Shown one piece after another: positions 1 to 11,326 of a DNA stretch of 64,000 nt. The notes under the pieces were generated by a model. That model saw only the letters and a list, made by a program, of their open reading frames with translations. It had not been told where the DNA came from and did not search any database. A program made the translations under genes and the position numbers. Source of the stretch: Pilasporangium apinafurcum (taxonomy: Eukaryota > Oomycota > Peronosporomycetes > Pythiales > Pythiaceae); assembly GCA_001600495.1 (NCBI GenBank), contig BCKE01000021.1:339779-403778 (forward strand). The letters run 5' to 3'. How positions within the stretch are numbered: the first letter of the stretch is position 1; every line of letters begins with the position of its first letter.

Positions 1-1021
1 AGTTTCTTCCGTCTTGTTTTTCTTCCCGGATTTGTCTTTCTTTGCCTTCTTATCACTAACATTAACCGCAGAGCCGCTATTTGTCTTGGCTTTCTTCTTT
101 GGTTCCACGGGTTCTTCTTCTTCCAGCTTGCGCTTAATCGTCGTCTCCTTCTTCCCAACCGGTGGCAACTTCGCCAGCGGTGCCAACGAGTTAAACACCG
201 GTAACGCCACCGAGTCATTTGTCTTGATACTGATCGACTGAATGCCATTCCATCCCTTAGGGATATGTGCCGCGCAATTGTTCATTGCGGTCATGATATT
301 CTCCACGGCTTCGTCAGCCGTCATACCCAGATGCGCGACTTTCACGTTCACACATACGCCAGTGTTGATGTGCATGGTCGTGCGGTGGAAGACCGCACGC
401 ACAGCATGCGAGACGTCCTTGCGCGACACACGTACCGCCACGGGCTGTTTCTTCTTGACAAAAAACTTTGTACCCAGTGGCTGCTTCAAGTACGTAATGA
501 TACGATCATCAGCGAGGAACAGATCGTAGGCACCCGCGAGCGTGCGCTTGTCCTCAAATCGCGAAAAGTTCTTCTTGAGCTTCTTGATGCCCATGACCTT
601 GGCAAGACCAGGCACGGGGTCTGCTGCGAGTGCAGCTTTGATCCGCTCCTTGTCAGCGTCTTTCACGAACAAACACATCTCGACATCGTTCTCACCACCA
701 CGCAGTGAATGTGGAATGTCACTAGCAGAATATGGCACAAAAACATAAAATGAGTATCGAATACCTACATACAACTACATATACAGTTTTACGATTCACC
801 ATGCAATGTCTATATCAAACTTACATTTGAATAGGCTTGATAAATGCTTTGCTCGGGATCAATTTACGCGTGATGATGCAGGATAAGTACTCGGGGTTTT
901 CCAAGAGCGGTTTTTTGGGGATATCTGCTTTCTGTCTTTCCACAAAGCTCTGCAATGCAATCACAGCCTTGCGCACCTGTGCTTCGTCCATTGGGTTCCG
1001 CAATCCTTTTTTCACCTCCAT
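1..1021 (-). CDS. Ribosomal L1 domain-containing protein, RSL1D1/Cic1-like (3' partial)
   Basis: Exon 1 is 825..1021 and exon 2 runs from 721 off the left edge. The intron 722..824 has a GTAAGT donor and a CTAG acceptor, and joining the exons keeps the frame (KPIQ-IDIPHSLRGG). The protein opens with a helical segment (QVRKAVIALQSFVE), then a ribosomal L1 fold with motifs such as CLFVKD, GLAKVMGIKKLKKNFSRFE, YDLFLADDRI and PLGTKFF. A lysine- and glutamate-rich tail begins before the edge. Family knowledge: RSL1D1/Cic1/Utp30 proteins are nucleolar factors in large ribosomal subunit assembly and are not ribosomal protein L1 itself. The stop codon is outside the window. It is transcribed divergently from the TECR gene across about 450 nt that carry ATTGG boxes. 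Confidence 0.85.
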
Positions 1022-1176
1022 TTGCTGTTATACTTCTGCTGTAGACTAGATACGTGAAGACACCAGCGGTCCGTTGCCAATTGCTTATGGGAAGAACTCG
1101 TCGCACCAACCACCGCGCTTCCAGTAGCGCCGCTGGCGACCAACCAACCTCATCAACCAGTACTTACCGTTTATTC

Positions 1177-1289
1177 ATTGGCTAAAAATGAATGCAATCA
1201 GATTTAAAATTTTCCATTGGTAGAAATATAGCGCTTTTATGTTCTTTATTCGTCGAAACTAATCAAAATAACATATTATTGGTAGAAAT
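1177..1289. promoter_or_regulatory. Cluster of three ATTGG (inverted CCAAT) boxes in a divergent promoter
   Basis: Three copies of ATTGG followed by a short A-rich run occur at 1177 (ATTGGCTAAAAAT), 1215 (CATTGGTAGAAAT) and 1276 (TTATTGGTAGAAAT). They lie between the divergent RSL1D1-like and TECR genes. Similar boxes recur upstream of other genes in the window, which supports a promoter role. CCAAT is the NF-Y type site in other eukaryotes. Confidence 0.5.
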
Positions 1290-1474
1290 TGCTGATAGGA
1301 TCAGATTTAAATTAATTTCGAATCAGATGTTGAATGGGTTGAGGAGCTACAGGATCAGATCTGAAATTGTTCCTTCGGATTCTCTTGACACCACAGACGT
1401 GAACGTGACGTCATAAAGCGAAGTGAAGGAGGGAAGGAACCAGCAACAGCATATTCCTTTTTGCTTGGATTACA

Positions 1475-2462
1475 ATGCAGGTGAAAGTGGTGAAACCAGG
1501 TAAAAAGGTGAAGGACTTTGGTGCCATCACAGTTGATGACAAGGCCACGGTCTGGGACCTGAAACTCGCGTTCGAGAAAGTCACACACATCTCGCGTCAT
1601 CGTCAAAACTTCAAGATTGGTGCCGATAGAGCTTCGTTGGTGGTATGTTCCTCTTTCTGTTATTGTTTATGGAAAAGAGAAGGAGGAAAATATATGACTC
1701 ATATCTTTTTTTTTGTAGTCGTTGGCGGATGATAAGAAGACGTTGGCATCCTATGGCATCAAGAACGGTGCCGAGCTGCAATTTAAGGACTTGGGTCCGC
1801 AAATTGGATACCGCACTGTGTTTGTCGCCGAGTACTTGGGACCACTGGTGTTTGTGTTGTTCTACGCCACGCGTCCAAGCTTCCTGTATGGAGAAGGTGC
1901 ATCCAGCAAGCCGTTTGATGCCACGGCCTGGCTCGGTGTGGTTTGCTGGTCTATCCATTTCCTGAAGCGCGAGCTCGAGACGTTCTTCGTACATCGCTTC
2001 AGTCGCCCAACCATGCCGCTCTTTAATTTGTTCAAGAACTGCTCCTACTACTGGACATTTGGTGCGGTTATCGGCTACCCATTGTGCCACCCGGACTACC
2101 AAGCTCCAACCTCGCAATTGCAGATCCAAATCGGTTTGGCTTTGTTTGCAGTGTCGGAATTCCTCAACTTTTGTGTGCACTTGCAGCTCCGTAACCTGCG
2201 ACCAGCAGAAGGATCGAAGGAACGTCCGATCCCCAAGGGTCCGCTGTTTGCGCTTGTGTCATGCCCGAATTACACGTTTGAGGTGCTCGGCTGGGTTGGC
2301 TTCTCGATCTTCACGCAGATTTTCTTCGGCTACGTGTTTACCATTGGCGGGTTCTTGCAGATGGCCGATTGGGCATTGAAGAAGCACCGTGGTTATCTCA
2401 AAACTTACGGCGATGAGTACAAAAAATTACGTCGCAAGTCGATCGTCCCATTCGTGGTATAA
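1475..2462 (+). CDS. TECR: Very-long-chain trans-2-enoyl-CoA reductase (TECR/TSC13-like)
   Basis: Joined exons 1475..1642 and 1719..2462 give 303 aa. The intron has a GTATGT donor and a T-rich TTTTTGTAG acceptor and falls between codons. Residues 1-80 resemble the ubiquitin-like N-terminus of this family (TVWDLKLAFEKV). The rest is a steroid 5-alpha-reductase-type membrane domain with several hydrophobic helices. It contains the typical FVHRFSRPTMPLFNLFKN and FEVLGWVGFSIFTQ segments, and it ends in HRGYLKTYGDEYKKLRRK. Family role: reduction of trans-2-enoyl-CoA, the last step of the ER fatty-acid elongation cycle that supplies sphingolipids. Length and start match the family. Confidence 0.93.
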
Positions 2463-3047
2463 ATTGCTTGCCAACAAAAGCGCTGATTCGAGGAACTTCT
2501 GGTTCTTCTTTCTTTTCAGTGCGCATGAAGTGCTGTGCAACGATTGTATGGTCTAGTTCGTCAGTGTATCCTCTGGAGATTTACTGTTAATCAAGAAGAG
2601 TGGACTGCTTATTGGAGCTAACCCGTGTGCTGTGTGTTGGTTTGTTTTTTTGCTATTTTATTGCTGTATGCATCTTTGTCGATTAATAAGGAACAATTTC
2701 TTCACCGCGAAAGTCCAGTCAGTGTCTTGGTGATAATTTACAATCAGTCGGGTCGGTGCACGAATGCCATAATGCTACGATGAGCTTCATTGGTGACGGA
2801 AAGCAAATACATCACAGGTATCCATAGACAGGTGAATATGGCATTGGGTGTTCCTTATTCGTTACCTATGAGTGAAATAGTGTCGAATGTACATAAGGCT
2901 GCACACTTCACGATCTTATCTGCGCCTCAACGTCCTCCAGCGCTTAGTTTATTGTCATCAATCCCACGTTTAATCGAAAATTAGCTAGTAGTGCAACATC
3001 ATTCTTCAAATCTCAGCACGATTAGCAAGTTTTACTAAGTATCTAAA

Positions 3048-4228
3048 ATGTCCGACAGTGATCAGTCTGGTAGTAATGAATGCGGGCAGCGACGAAATCC
3101 GATCGACTGTTCTCCATCGACGTTTACGTTTGGAGTGCCAGCAATTTCGCACGCATTTAATCCACCAAACATTGGCATCAGCAAAACAGATAAAGGACCA
3201 CAAGCGCCAATAACAGAGGACGTGGATGCTGAAGGTATCATTACTTTTTCCTGCAAAACGTTTTCCAGCTACCGGTACCGCATCTTCACTCGAGATGGTA
3301 AATTGAGGATTTGGCTGGAAAATCGCAAGAGCAAACTGCAATGGTAATGCACCAGGTTATTTGCTGTTTATGGAGTAGTCTTGCTGATGGTGGACTAATC
3401 GTGCTCTTAGGCAAACAGAAGCGTTAGCTGAGGCGGATTTTGTTCCCAGTGACGGTGTCATCCCTCAGGCAACTTTTGCTGACTACGCAACAGTAAGTAT
3501 ATGCCGCTCTTGAAGTCTTGGTACTCACAATACTCAACCATCAATTGCATGCTTATATGTTTCAGTGCTTTCATGACTGTCTCAAAGCGCCATGTGACAC
3601 TAAGGATGGCGAGTTCCAACGTGATTTGACCGTACAAGCCAACAACGAGCTCGTACTGACGTTTGCCTTACAATTGCGCGTGTTTACACATATGTGGATG
3701 CCGAAGTACACGTTCACACTTCGGTCAGTGGAAGTTAAACCGCTGGACGTACTAAGTTCGCAACTCCGCGATCAGGACGAGGTAATCCAGAGTCTACGAA
3801 ATGAGGTTGCGTCCCTAAAGGAAGCCAACAGGAATGCAAAGAGGGAAGCTGTTTTTCTGAAGGTGGAATTAAAGGTGGCAGCGGCGCAGAACCAAGTTCT
3901 GGTTTGGCAAAAAGCATTTGGGGATTTTGGAAGCGGATTTCAGTTTGATGTAAAGCCAAATGGTAAAATTCTTTTCTTGCTTCCTGGGATTTATTGCGTA
4001 CAAGTGATGGTGCGGCACAACACCACCTCCAACACAGACACGTACGAGCTGCTGAAAAATGATATGAGCATCCGAAAATGCATCGACAGTAACCCCAATG
4101 GCTACTCTCAATCGTCAACTATGATGGAGATATTGGACATCGCCAAACACGACACCATCTCCGTTCGATACCTAGGCAACACGAACGCGGCAGTTGGGAG
4201 CTACTTGACGATTTTTCTGCTGAATTAG
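3048..4228 (+). CDS. Orphan-family protein with C1q/TNF-like C-terminal half, copy 1
   Basis: Exons 3048..3343, 3411..3492 and 3566..4228 give 346 aa, with all splice sites GT-AG. The N-terminal half holds a conserved module with YRYRIFTRDGKLRIWLENRK, then FVPSDGVIPQATFADYA. A segment with MWMPKYTFTLRSVEVKPLDVL follows, and then a short coiled coil (residues about 195-225). The last 120 residues look like a C1q/TNF-type jelly roll: ILFLLPGIYCVQVMVRHNTT is an aromatic-rich strand as in C1q domains, and VGSYLTIFLLN closes the fold. No signal peptide or membrane segment is visible. I do not recognise the full-length family. Two intact paralogues (8415..9551, 14264..15255) share the exon structure, including an 82-nt middle exon. 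Function is unknown; the C1q-like reading is inference from pattern. Confidence 0.72.
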
Positions 4229-4434
4229 TAAGAGTTGTCTGTTACGCGCTGTATGTACGAAAAGAACGTTGATGTCAATAGTTTAGCATGCTTGATGTGT
4301 AGATCAATCCATTTTCGCTTGCACTTAAATAAATATCATAGATTCCCATCAAGAATCACCAAATAGATGCACAACAAACACCAACTTCATTGTTTCACAC
4401 CACAGAATTACAAGCAAATAAACGTAACAGCCCC

Positions 4435-4745
4435 AGTCGCTTCCTACGGGAACAGGGCCATCTCCACAAAACTGCTTTCCAAGTACACTTTCCCATCACC
4501 CATGTACTTCACACGCAAATTATCGTTCGCTTTCATGCGAATCCTTTGGCTTTACCAAATGATTATGCTGTTGGAAAACAGACCATAATTTTAATTGTGC
4601 AATTGTGTGACTCATTTGTCGTTTTTTATATAACGCGATATCCGAGCGACAATTTGCGTGCCGAAGCGCAATACTGACGTGGTAAAGTCCATCCTCAAGC
4701 ATTTGGATCTCGCGAAACATCAAAATACATTTTGTCAAATGATTT
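4435..4745 (-). pseudogene. Relic of the C1q/TNF-like family (C-terminal part, frameshifted)
   Basis: On the minus strand, pieces in more than one frame match the family's C-terminal half: MYFDVSRDPN, then GLYHVSIALRH, then IRMKANDNLRVKYMGDGKVYLES followed by a stop. They line up in order with YFRVSTNGD, GWYMIYVVLV and MEANEVIDVFMSKGSATIQSY of the intact paralogue at 14264..15255. The reading frame is broken and no N-terminal exons are seen. It faces the intact copy at 3048..4228 tail to tail. Confidence 0.6.
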
Positions 4746-5015
4746 CTCGTCCTGTTTCTAAATCATGTAACCGAAGATTGGATCGATAGATCATTGAGCT
4801 ATGGATAGAAGCGTCGTGATATGCTTGGAGAAATTAAAGGGTGATGACACAAACCACATCGAAAGTTTTTATTGCAGCGCCCTCTTACCATAGAGAGAAC
4901 AGAAAAAAATCTCTTCAACTGTCTTGAAAATTTTTGAAATTCAATGCTATTCTTCTTATGCTGGCATCTTGAACAATCCACACATTCCTGCACTTCAAGT
5001 ATACTCAAGCTATTC

Positions 5016-6714
5016 TCATCCCCGTTCTACTTCAGTCGTTGCTTGGTCGTCATCCTCATCTTCCTCCTCTTTCGGTGTAGTACACGGCAAAAATTTTTCT
5101 GTGATCGTTCTCCAACCAGGAACACCAATGATCTTCGTACCAGCTTTGAGCTCTTCCACAAGTGTATAACATCGCGGATGGCCCTCGACTCCAAAATTCT
5201 TTCGAAACAGATCGGTGTAATCTTCTACACCACCCAAACACTCTTCTTTATATTGACACAGAATCAGTTCCATTTGAGACTTGGCTCCTTCTTCGGTGAA
5301 GCCGTTGACACGTGCTAATTCATAGGAAGCGATCGTCCATCGACGCATCCTGTCGTCGAATTTGTTGGGCATTTGCACGATCGGACGCAGACTGCCTGCT
5401 TCTGCTTGCTCTCCACTTCCACTCCCACTTGCGTTGCCGTCGTCTTCAGCTAACAGTGTCACAGTGGCGGCTGTGATTGTGTTAGCCTGCTTGCAGTTGG
5501 TGTACATATTGGTTAATGCACCGCTGAACTGATAAGTGTAGCTGTAATCACCCAAATCTTTAGCATCGACGTAATCGACAAATTTTGCAGGCAAGTCCTT
5601 GAAGAATGGGTAGAGCAATGTGTTGGGACTCGTTCGAACAGGAGTCCATACTTTTCTGTAGTCACGAATATTCATTGTGATAGTATCATCAGGAGTAAAA
5701 TTAGCTGTGCTTTGGCGCCTCGTACAATTGCTCCAGAATCGCAGGTCATTGCCTTTTTGATCAGCGGTCAAAAATACGCCTTCAGCATTAAGCTGACATT
5801 TGAGGTAGATGGTCTGCAGTAGATCAATAAAGCCGTGGTGTGTATAGAACAATGGATCTGCCGGTGATTGGAAGTAGGTCATGACTCCTCCAAGCGCGCT
5901 GTGAATCGTGTCTGCAGATCATCAAAAAAAGTAAGTGAATCCAGCAACAATAAAGAGTATCAGCATGCATGAACAAAAACTTACTATGTACGCCTCGTTC
6001 GACAGCTTTGCTGAACGTGTAATGGTCGTCGTAGCCAAAAACTTGTGAGTAGACTGAACCAAAATACGCCTCGCTAGGGTATGTGCGACTGGTGCCACGA
6101 TAACCCCGCATGATGCAATGCGAACAGCTCGTGCCATTGCCGCAGAAGTTGTAAAGAGGACCTTTATTTACACAGATGGTATCCCTTGTGTCAGTGATAG
6201 TGACGCCTTCAATATTTTGGCTGCTATCTTTCCCGGTGACAGTCCCACCAAAATCGGTGATGATCGATGAACAACCCTCAAGACTCCAACATCTTCCATT
6301 GGCATACTTGGCTGTGTTGGTCAAGTGGTCCCAGAACGGGATCGTCACACAAGCATACTCGCTTCCCATACTACGCAACATATTTTCATACCCAAGCAGA
6401 AACATGCGATGCCAATACAGGAACACACACGTGCCATGCGCCTCCAATTCTGAATACGTTTCGGTGTGGAGTTGTACGAATTTCTGATGGTAGCCGCGAC
6501 TGATAGCCTTGGCGAGAGCGGACAAGTACAATGCTTTCTCATCCGCGGAGTAGGCGTCCCATGATTTCCGGATACGTGGATCCGTGCATTGTGTACCGGA
6601 TTTTGTGGGGGTAGTTTGAGTGGTAGTCTGCGCGACGGCTTCTTCACTTGAAAGATGCAGAACAACGCCTAACGCGAGGCAAATGAACGAAAGCAAGGAA
6701 CGAAATTGGGTCAT
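5016..6714 (-). CDS. Secreted tyrosinase-like type-3 copper oxidase
   Basis: Exons 5985..6714 and 5016..5911 give 541 aa. The intron has a GTAAGT donor and a CTGCAG acceptor. Residues 1-29 are a signal peptide (SLLSFICLALGVVLHLSS). Copper site A is visible as H83, H93 and H102 in HGTCVFLYWHRMFLLGYE (H-x8-H spacing). Site B is H243 and H247 in HNTIHSALGG, completed across the splice, plus H268/H269 in SPADPLFYTHHGFIDLL. The C-terminal 200 residues include an acidic tail. Family role: oxidation of phenols or catechols to quinones, as in melanin formation or wall cross-linking. All copper ligands expected of an active enzyme are present. The substrate cannot be told from sequence. It is isolated from its neighbours by non-coding stretches on both sides. 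Confidence 0.9.
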
Positions 6715-7619
6715 TGTTTTCGCTTCTCCTTGTCTTACGCGCTACTGGATAACGTTGTAATGAAATGGACTGGTGTGTTGGCTAGTCGTGAGTTGACTAG
6801 GTGGTCAAGAAAATTTGAAAATAGCAATCATGATCGTCGCAGAGTCGGCTTTGCAAAAAATTATCGAAGAGCCACATAGTGCCATTTGATGTAGAAATGT
6901 AGAAATGCACAGCCGACGAGTGAGACCAGGCGCATGAAAATATTTGGTAAATTCGCATCTGCATGCGTCGCTTCACTAGCAAACGTGGGCCGTTCATCGC
7001 AGATCCTGGTCCGGAAAGGGTCGCTAATCTTAGATATGGATGTCAGTTCACCCACATCATGGCTTGGGAAAACCAGATGCACTCTTCATCTCTCTTTCAC
7101 GCACAACACTTTGGGATAGTATAACGGAGTCATAATGATATGCATTTGAGCACAACCAAGTTTCGAAATACATTTCTTATGGGATCTCAATCTCATGAGA
7201 TCATATGAGATACGAAAGTACCTCAGAGTTTACCAGCAAAAGCTAGCTAAGACTAGACAACCGCGGAGTATCTGTCTTCAATACTTGAACTCGATGATTT
7301 CAGACGAGTAGGTATTCATTCTTGAGAAAGATCTTTCTAGTGTGATGTTTGCTTTCCTTTCGCACCGATACTACCGCGTCCCGCTTTCTGGATAATCGCT
7401 TTGATTTTTCACATACTCGATCTCCTTTGGTATGCAGTGTCATGAATTCACATCTGTTCTTGAAAAGACGAATGTCGCTGGAAAGAGCTCATTGTGGAGA
7501 ATTGGAAACAAATTTCTGCTTCTATTGATAGGAAAAATGGGGGATAGAGGTGGAGTTGAATTTGTACATACATTCACAATTCGATACGACACACACTCTT
7601 TCTTGTCCTTCTTGAACTG
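6715..7619. other. Intergenic, nothing recognised
   Basis: Only short unsupported open frames are present. The first part is presumably the tyrosinase promoter. Confidence 0.5.
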
Positions 7620-8118
7620 GCAGCGCCGTCAGGTAACTTCTCATCCAGCTTTGCTACTTCCAGTGTACAGAACGTGAATCATCTCATCTTTCTCCACGCA
7701 AAACTATCGCTTCCAAATGCGAAACAGTGAGGAATAAAGGTTAAGTTGAGAATGGCGACATAATCGAGGGGTATAGGATACAAAGCGAAGTTGTATTTTA
7801 GTTTCCATACTGAACGCAGGAACAAGATGGTAAACATAAATACCAACAAGAACGCATCATCCTGAGTATGTATCAATCCACATGTACTAAGCCCGTCCTT
7901 CGCTGAATTGGTCAAGGTTTTTGGCGAAGTACTATGCATAGACAATTGAGGTAACGAACCGAGCTCTGTGTTGAGAATTCAGGATAATTGCATAGTGAAA
8001 GGAAGATGCAGACTATATGGATAGAAATGTGATGCATCCGTTTTTTAATCTCGGCACCTTCAATTGCTAATTCCCTTTCTAGAGCTTTGGGTAAAGCTGC
8101 GTATTCTTGTTGCTCCAT
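7620..8118 (-). pseudogene. Degraded copy of the C1q/TNF-like family
   Basis: Three segments on the minus strand match the intact neighbour at 8415..9551 in order. The first is an N-terminal piece (EYAALPKALERELAIEGAEIKK, like EALEVELALETVEIEK). The second is a middle piece (FLRSVWKLKYNFALYPIPLDYVAIL, like LPRSIWRPKYKFVLHPIALDRVDLL). The third is the 3' end: DNA at 7622-7735 parallels 8430-8545, which encodes the last strands. The coiled coil and most of the jelly roll are missing and the frames do not join. It looks like a truncated tandem duplicate of the adjacent gene. Confidence 0.7.
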
Positions 8119-8414
8119 ATCGTTTGTGTGCAGTTGTACGAGCTGTACGCAGCAAAATCAAGCTGACAACACAATTGAATAGAATCAGCTGTAAAAAACG
8201 ACATTTATTCAGAAACAATAGCTGTCAAGAGAAGAAGACCAGAATCTAGTATGATGTGTGACTCGATGATGTTTCTCTTGGGCATAAATTGAAACAATTT
8301 AATGACTTTTTTTGTTGCCATCAAAAGAGAAAGCCTACGTACGCTCTTTCGATCAATTCATGACGTTCATGTTGAAGCTATGCAGGACATTGACAGATAA
8401 CATTTCATTTTCTG

Positions 8415-9551
8415 CTATTGGACTCGTAGCGCCGTCAAGTAAGTCCCCCACCCAGCTTGACCGCTGCCGGTGTACAAAACGCGGATCATCTCGTCTTTCT
8501 CCACGCGCACCATTGCTTCCAAATGCGAAACAGTGGGATTACCACTATACGATAGCGCTTGACATGTCTGAATTGTATCAGTCATCTTCTGGAGTTCAAA
8601 CCCCATGCTAGGATTGGTGTTATTATGCTCGACCACAATGTGAATTTGGTACCAACCAGAGATAGTAAAGCGAATGGCGCCATGCAGATAAACATCAAAA
8701 TACTCAGAAGGCTGCCGGCTCTTCCAGACCATCACCTTGTTACGCTTCGCATCCTGTGCAATGAGAGCCTGTAGATACACTGGCGTGCTAGTTTGGCTTG
8801 CATTCAGCTTTGCAGGAGCCTGCTGTACTTGATTGTCCATTTTGCTTGGCATAGCGGGAAGCTGTTGAGTTGATGCGTGCTTTTTTTCCAACTGTTCACG
8901 TAGAGCGGTCATTTCTTGTTCTAACTCCTGGACTCGCGAGGTGAGCAAGTCGACACGATCGAGGGCGATCGGGTGGAGTACAAATTTGTATTTTGGACGC
9001 CAAATTGAACGCGGCAATGAAATCATTAGCGTAATCTCCAATATAAGAATATCGTTATCAGCGAGCGTCAATTCGCATGTATTCGATCTGCCTTCAGAGG
9101 CGTTAGCGAGAGCCTCAACAAAACACTATGCATGGATAACAGAGATTAAGGTAAGTTATTTTTTATATCCCAACAAGATCAGCCATATGACCTTACCGAA
9201 ACATAATCAGCCGTAGATGCATGAGGCATCACCGCGTCAGACGACACAAAATCTTCCTGGCGAAGCTTTTTCGATTCCCTAGCAGGCAACACGCAAAGAC
9301 ACTTAGTCTCGCTATCGCTTTCGAGCAAAACTGCATTCGTGGGTGAGCTCGATTTACCATTGTTTCTTCGTTGTGCGATTTTCGAACCAAATGCGCACTT
9401 GTTGAGCTTTCAAGACAATCGAGTAGCGAAAGGAAGATGCAGATTCGATTGATGGGAACGTGATACACCCTTCTTTTTCAATCTCCACAGTCTCCAATGC
9501 TAGTTCCACTTCTAGAGCTTCGGGAGGACAAGCGTTCTGTATTTGCTTCAT
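8415..9551 (-). CDS. Orphan-family protein with C1q/TNF-like C-terminal half, copy 2
   Basis: Exons 9358..9551, 9197..9278 and 8415..9125 give 328 aa. The middle exon is 82 nt, as in the other two intact copies, and intron phases agree. The N-terminal module contains FRYSIVLKAQQVRIWFENRTTKKQW and FVSSDAVMPHASTADYV. Then come SIWRPKYKFVLHPIALDRVDLL and a coiled coil with LTSRVQELEQEMTALREQLE. The C-terminal half has FTISGWYQIHIVVEHNNTN and ends in GWGTYLTALRV, like the closing strand of C1q domains. No signal peptide is evident. Function is unknown. It is adjacent to a truncated duplicate at 7620..8118. Confidence 0.72.
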
Positions 9552-11326
9552 CTTGTGTTGGTCGATAGCTATCGGTGGTATGTCAAGTAAATTCTGAAAT
9601 GACCAACTTTATGGTGAATGATCATGGAACTGTGGGAAGAATCATGGAATTTGCGTATCATTGCAATGTAGCACTGGATTTTCTCCAGAATGGTCCAACA
9701 AATTGCGGATACACCCTCAAAAATTAATAAAATCTATAATTTAGTATATACCTTATAAGATAATGGATTGAAATGAACTTCATAATATAATAAACTGATT
9801 TATTTGTGTAGATATGAATGTGCGGAGTCTACTTCAATCAGTAGCTTTCATTCCATGTGCATCAAAATGACTCGATCGTCCCAATTCTTCCATCACTGGG
9901 CAGCGTTACCAAACTACAGTTACTGTAGCTCTAAGATAATCATTCCCAATCAACCATAGCTTAAGCCTAGCGACATCAAAATGCTTGCCGGTCAGCTCTA
10001 TTGCAAAATGCTCCATGTTTGCTGGTACAGGTAAGTCCATCATTTCATATGAAATTGTTGCCTCACTAATATCCAACATATGCTAAATATTGAAAAAGAT
10101 CATATGGTAAGTCAAGGACGATCTTTGTTTCCTTTGAGTTTATTCCAAACAATCAAAACGTCTTTTCCAAGTCATTACAGCATGTGAATTTGCAAAGAGA
10201 CTCGAAGCAAACAAAGTGATTATCTTATTGTTATTTTGTCTTACTTTGGTATCTAAGCGTAATGTCGAATCTAGAGTATTGCATTGCATATGATGACTAG
10301 ATACATTTTTTATATGAATGGAAATGAGGATAATAGTCAATAGAGTGGCAAAAAAGCAAAATACATAGGATATAGAAATCTTATATTGCTTAGATGACGA
10401 ACTCGTGAGCGGTATAAACGATCACTCGAGTTGTATCCTGGCAAACAGATTTGCACTGAACGCTGATCCATCTCCAACCATCTTCTCCAACTTCAAGTCG
10501 CTAATAGAAACTTGATGTCAAAGGCAGTAGTTTTGTATTCCCTGCGTTGTAATGACAGAGCTCAAGTGCCTGAGGAGATACAGCCTATCCCAGTTCGACC
10601 CGATCAGGCATTCCCCTGCTGGATTTCGGGACTACCGACTAAGCATCCAGCAGTCACAGTGAAGGATCAAGTCTTTTGTAACTAAGGAAAATTCTCTTAT
10701 CTCACATAGATGTGGTTGAACTGTTTCATCCACCTACTGACCAGTTTTGACTCTCATTTTCAGCTAGTGGTCGCAACTTCTAACCACAAATTAAGGCGTT
10801 GAAAGTGCGAAGATCACGTCATGCCATAGTTTACTTCGATTGCGGCTTGTTTGTGAGTAGAGCAATCATTGTGCAGAGTCTGGCCAACTGTATGCAAGCC
10901 AATGAAGCACTAAGTGTCAAATATGTCGGTGTCAGAAAAATTATGAAGAAAGCAGTTATTTGGAAATGACTGTTTTTGCAATGCTGGCGAGTGAGCAGCG
11001 AGTACAGTGTGATATCTATAATCAAATTCTAAGTAAAAGAAATGTGGCTTCTCAAGCACAACGTGCAACCATACACCTAACGACGCACTAGTGTTCATAT
11101 ACACACCATTTGACAATCTTGCTTCGAATTAGTACTGTTTCTTGCTTCCATTTCTTGCCAAGAATAGATGAATATTCATTCAATACTCATTTGGTTACTA
11201 CTAGGCGCCAATCACGGTTGAAGCCATTCAAAAATAAAAGCGAGCAAGTAGATACCCGAAAATACTTTTCTGTTGACACTCAGAAGCAAATGATTGCCAA
11301 AGACGCTGCGTTTATCAGCAACAAAC
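9552..11326. other. Long intergenic stretch, no gene recognised
   Basis: About 1.8 kb with only short open frames lacking family features. It contains AT-rich parts (9720-9800). No RNA gene or repeat was recognised by eye. Confidence 0.45.

Noticed and set aside
3290-3345. IWLENRKSKLQW / IWFENRTTKKQW resembling homeodomain helix 3 (WFQNRR)
   Set aside because: No homeodomain helices 1 and 2 precede it, the context is strand-like, and the motif is split by an intron and followed by unrelated conserved sequence in all copies.
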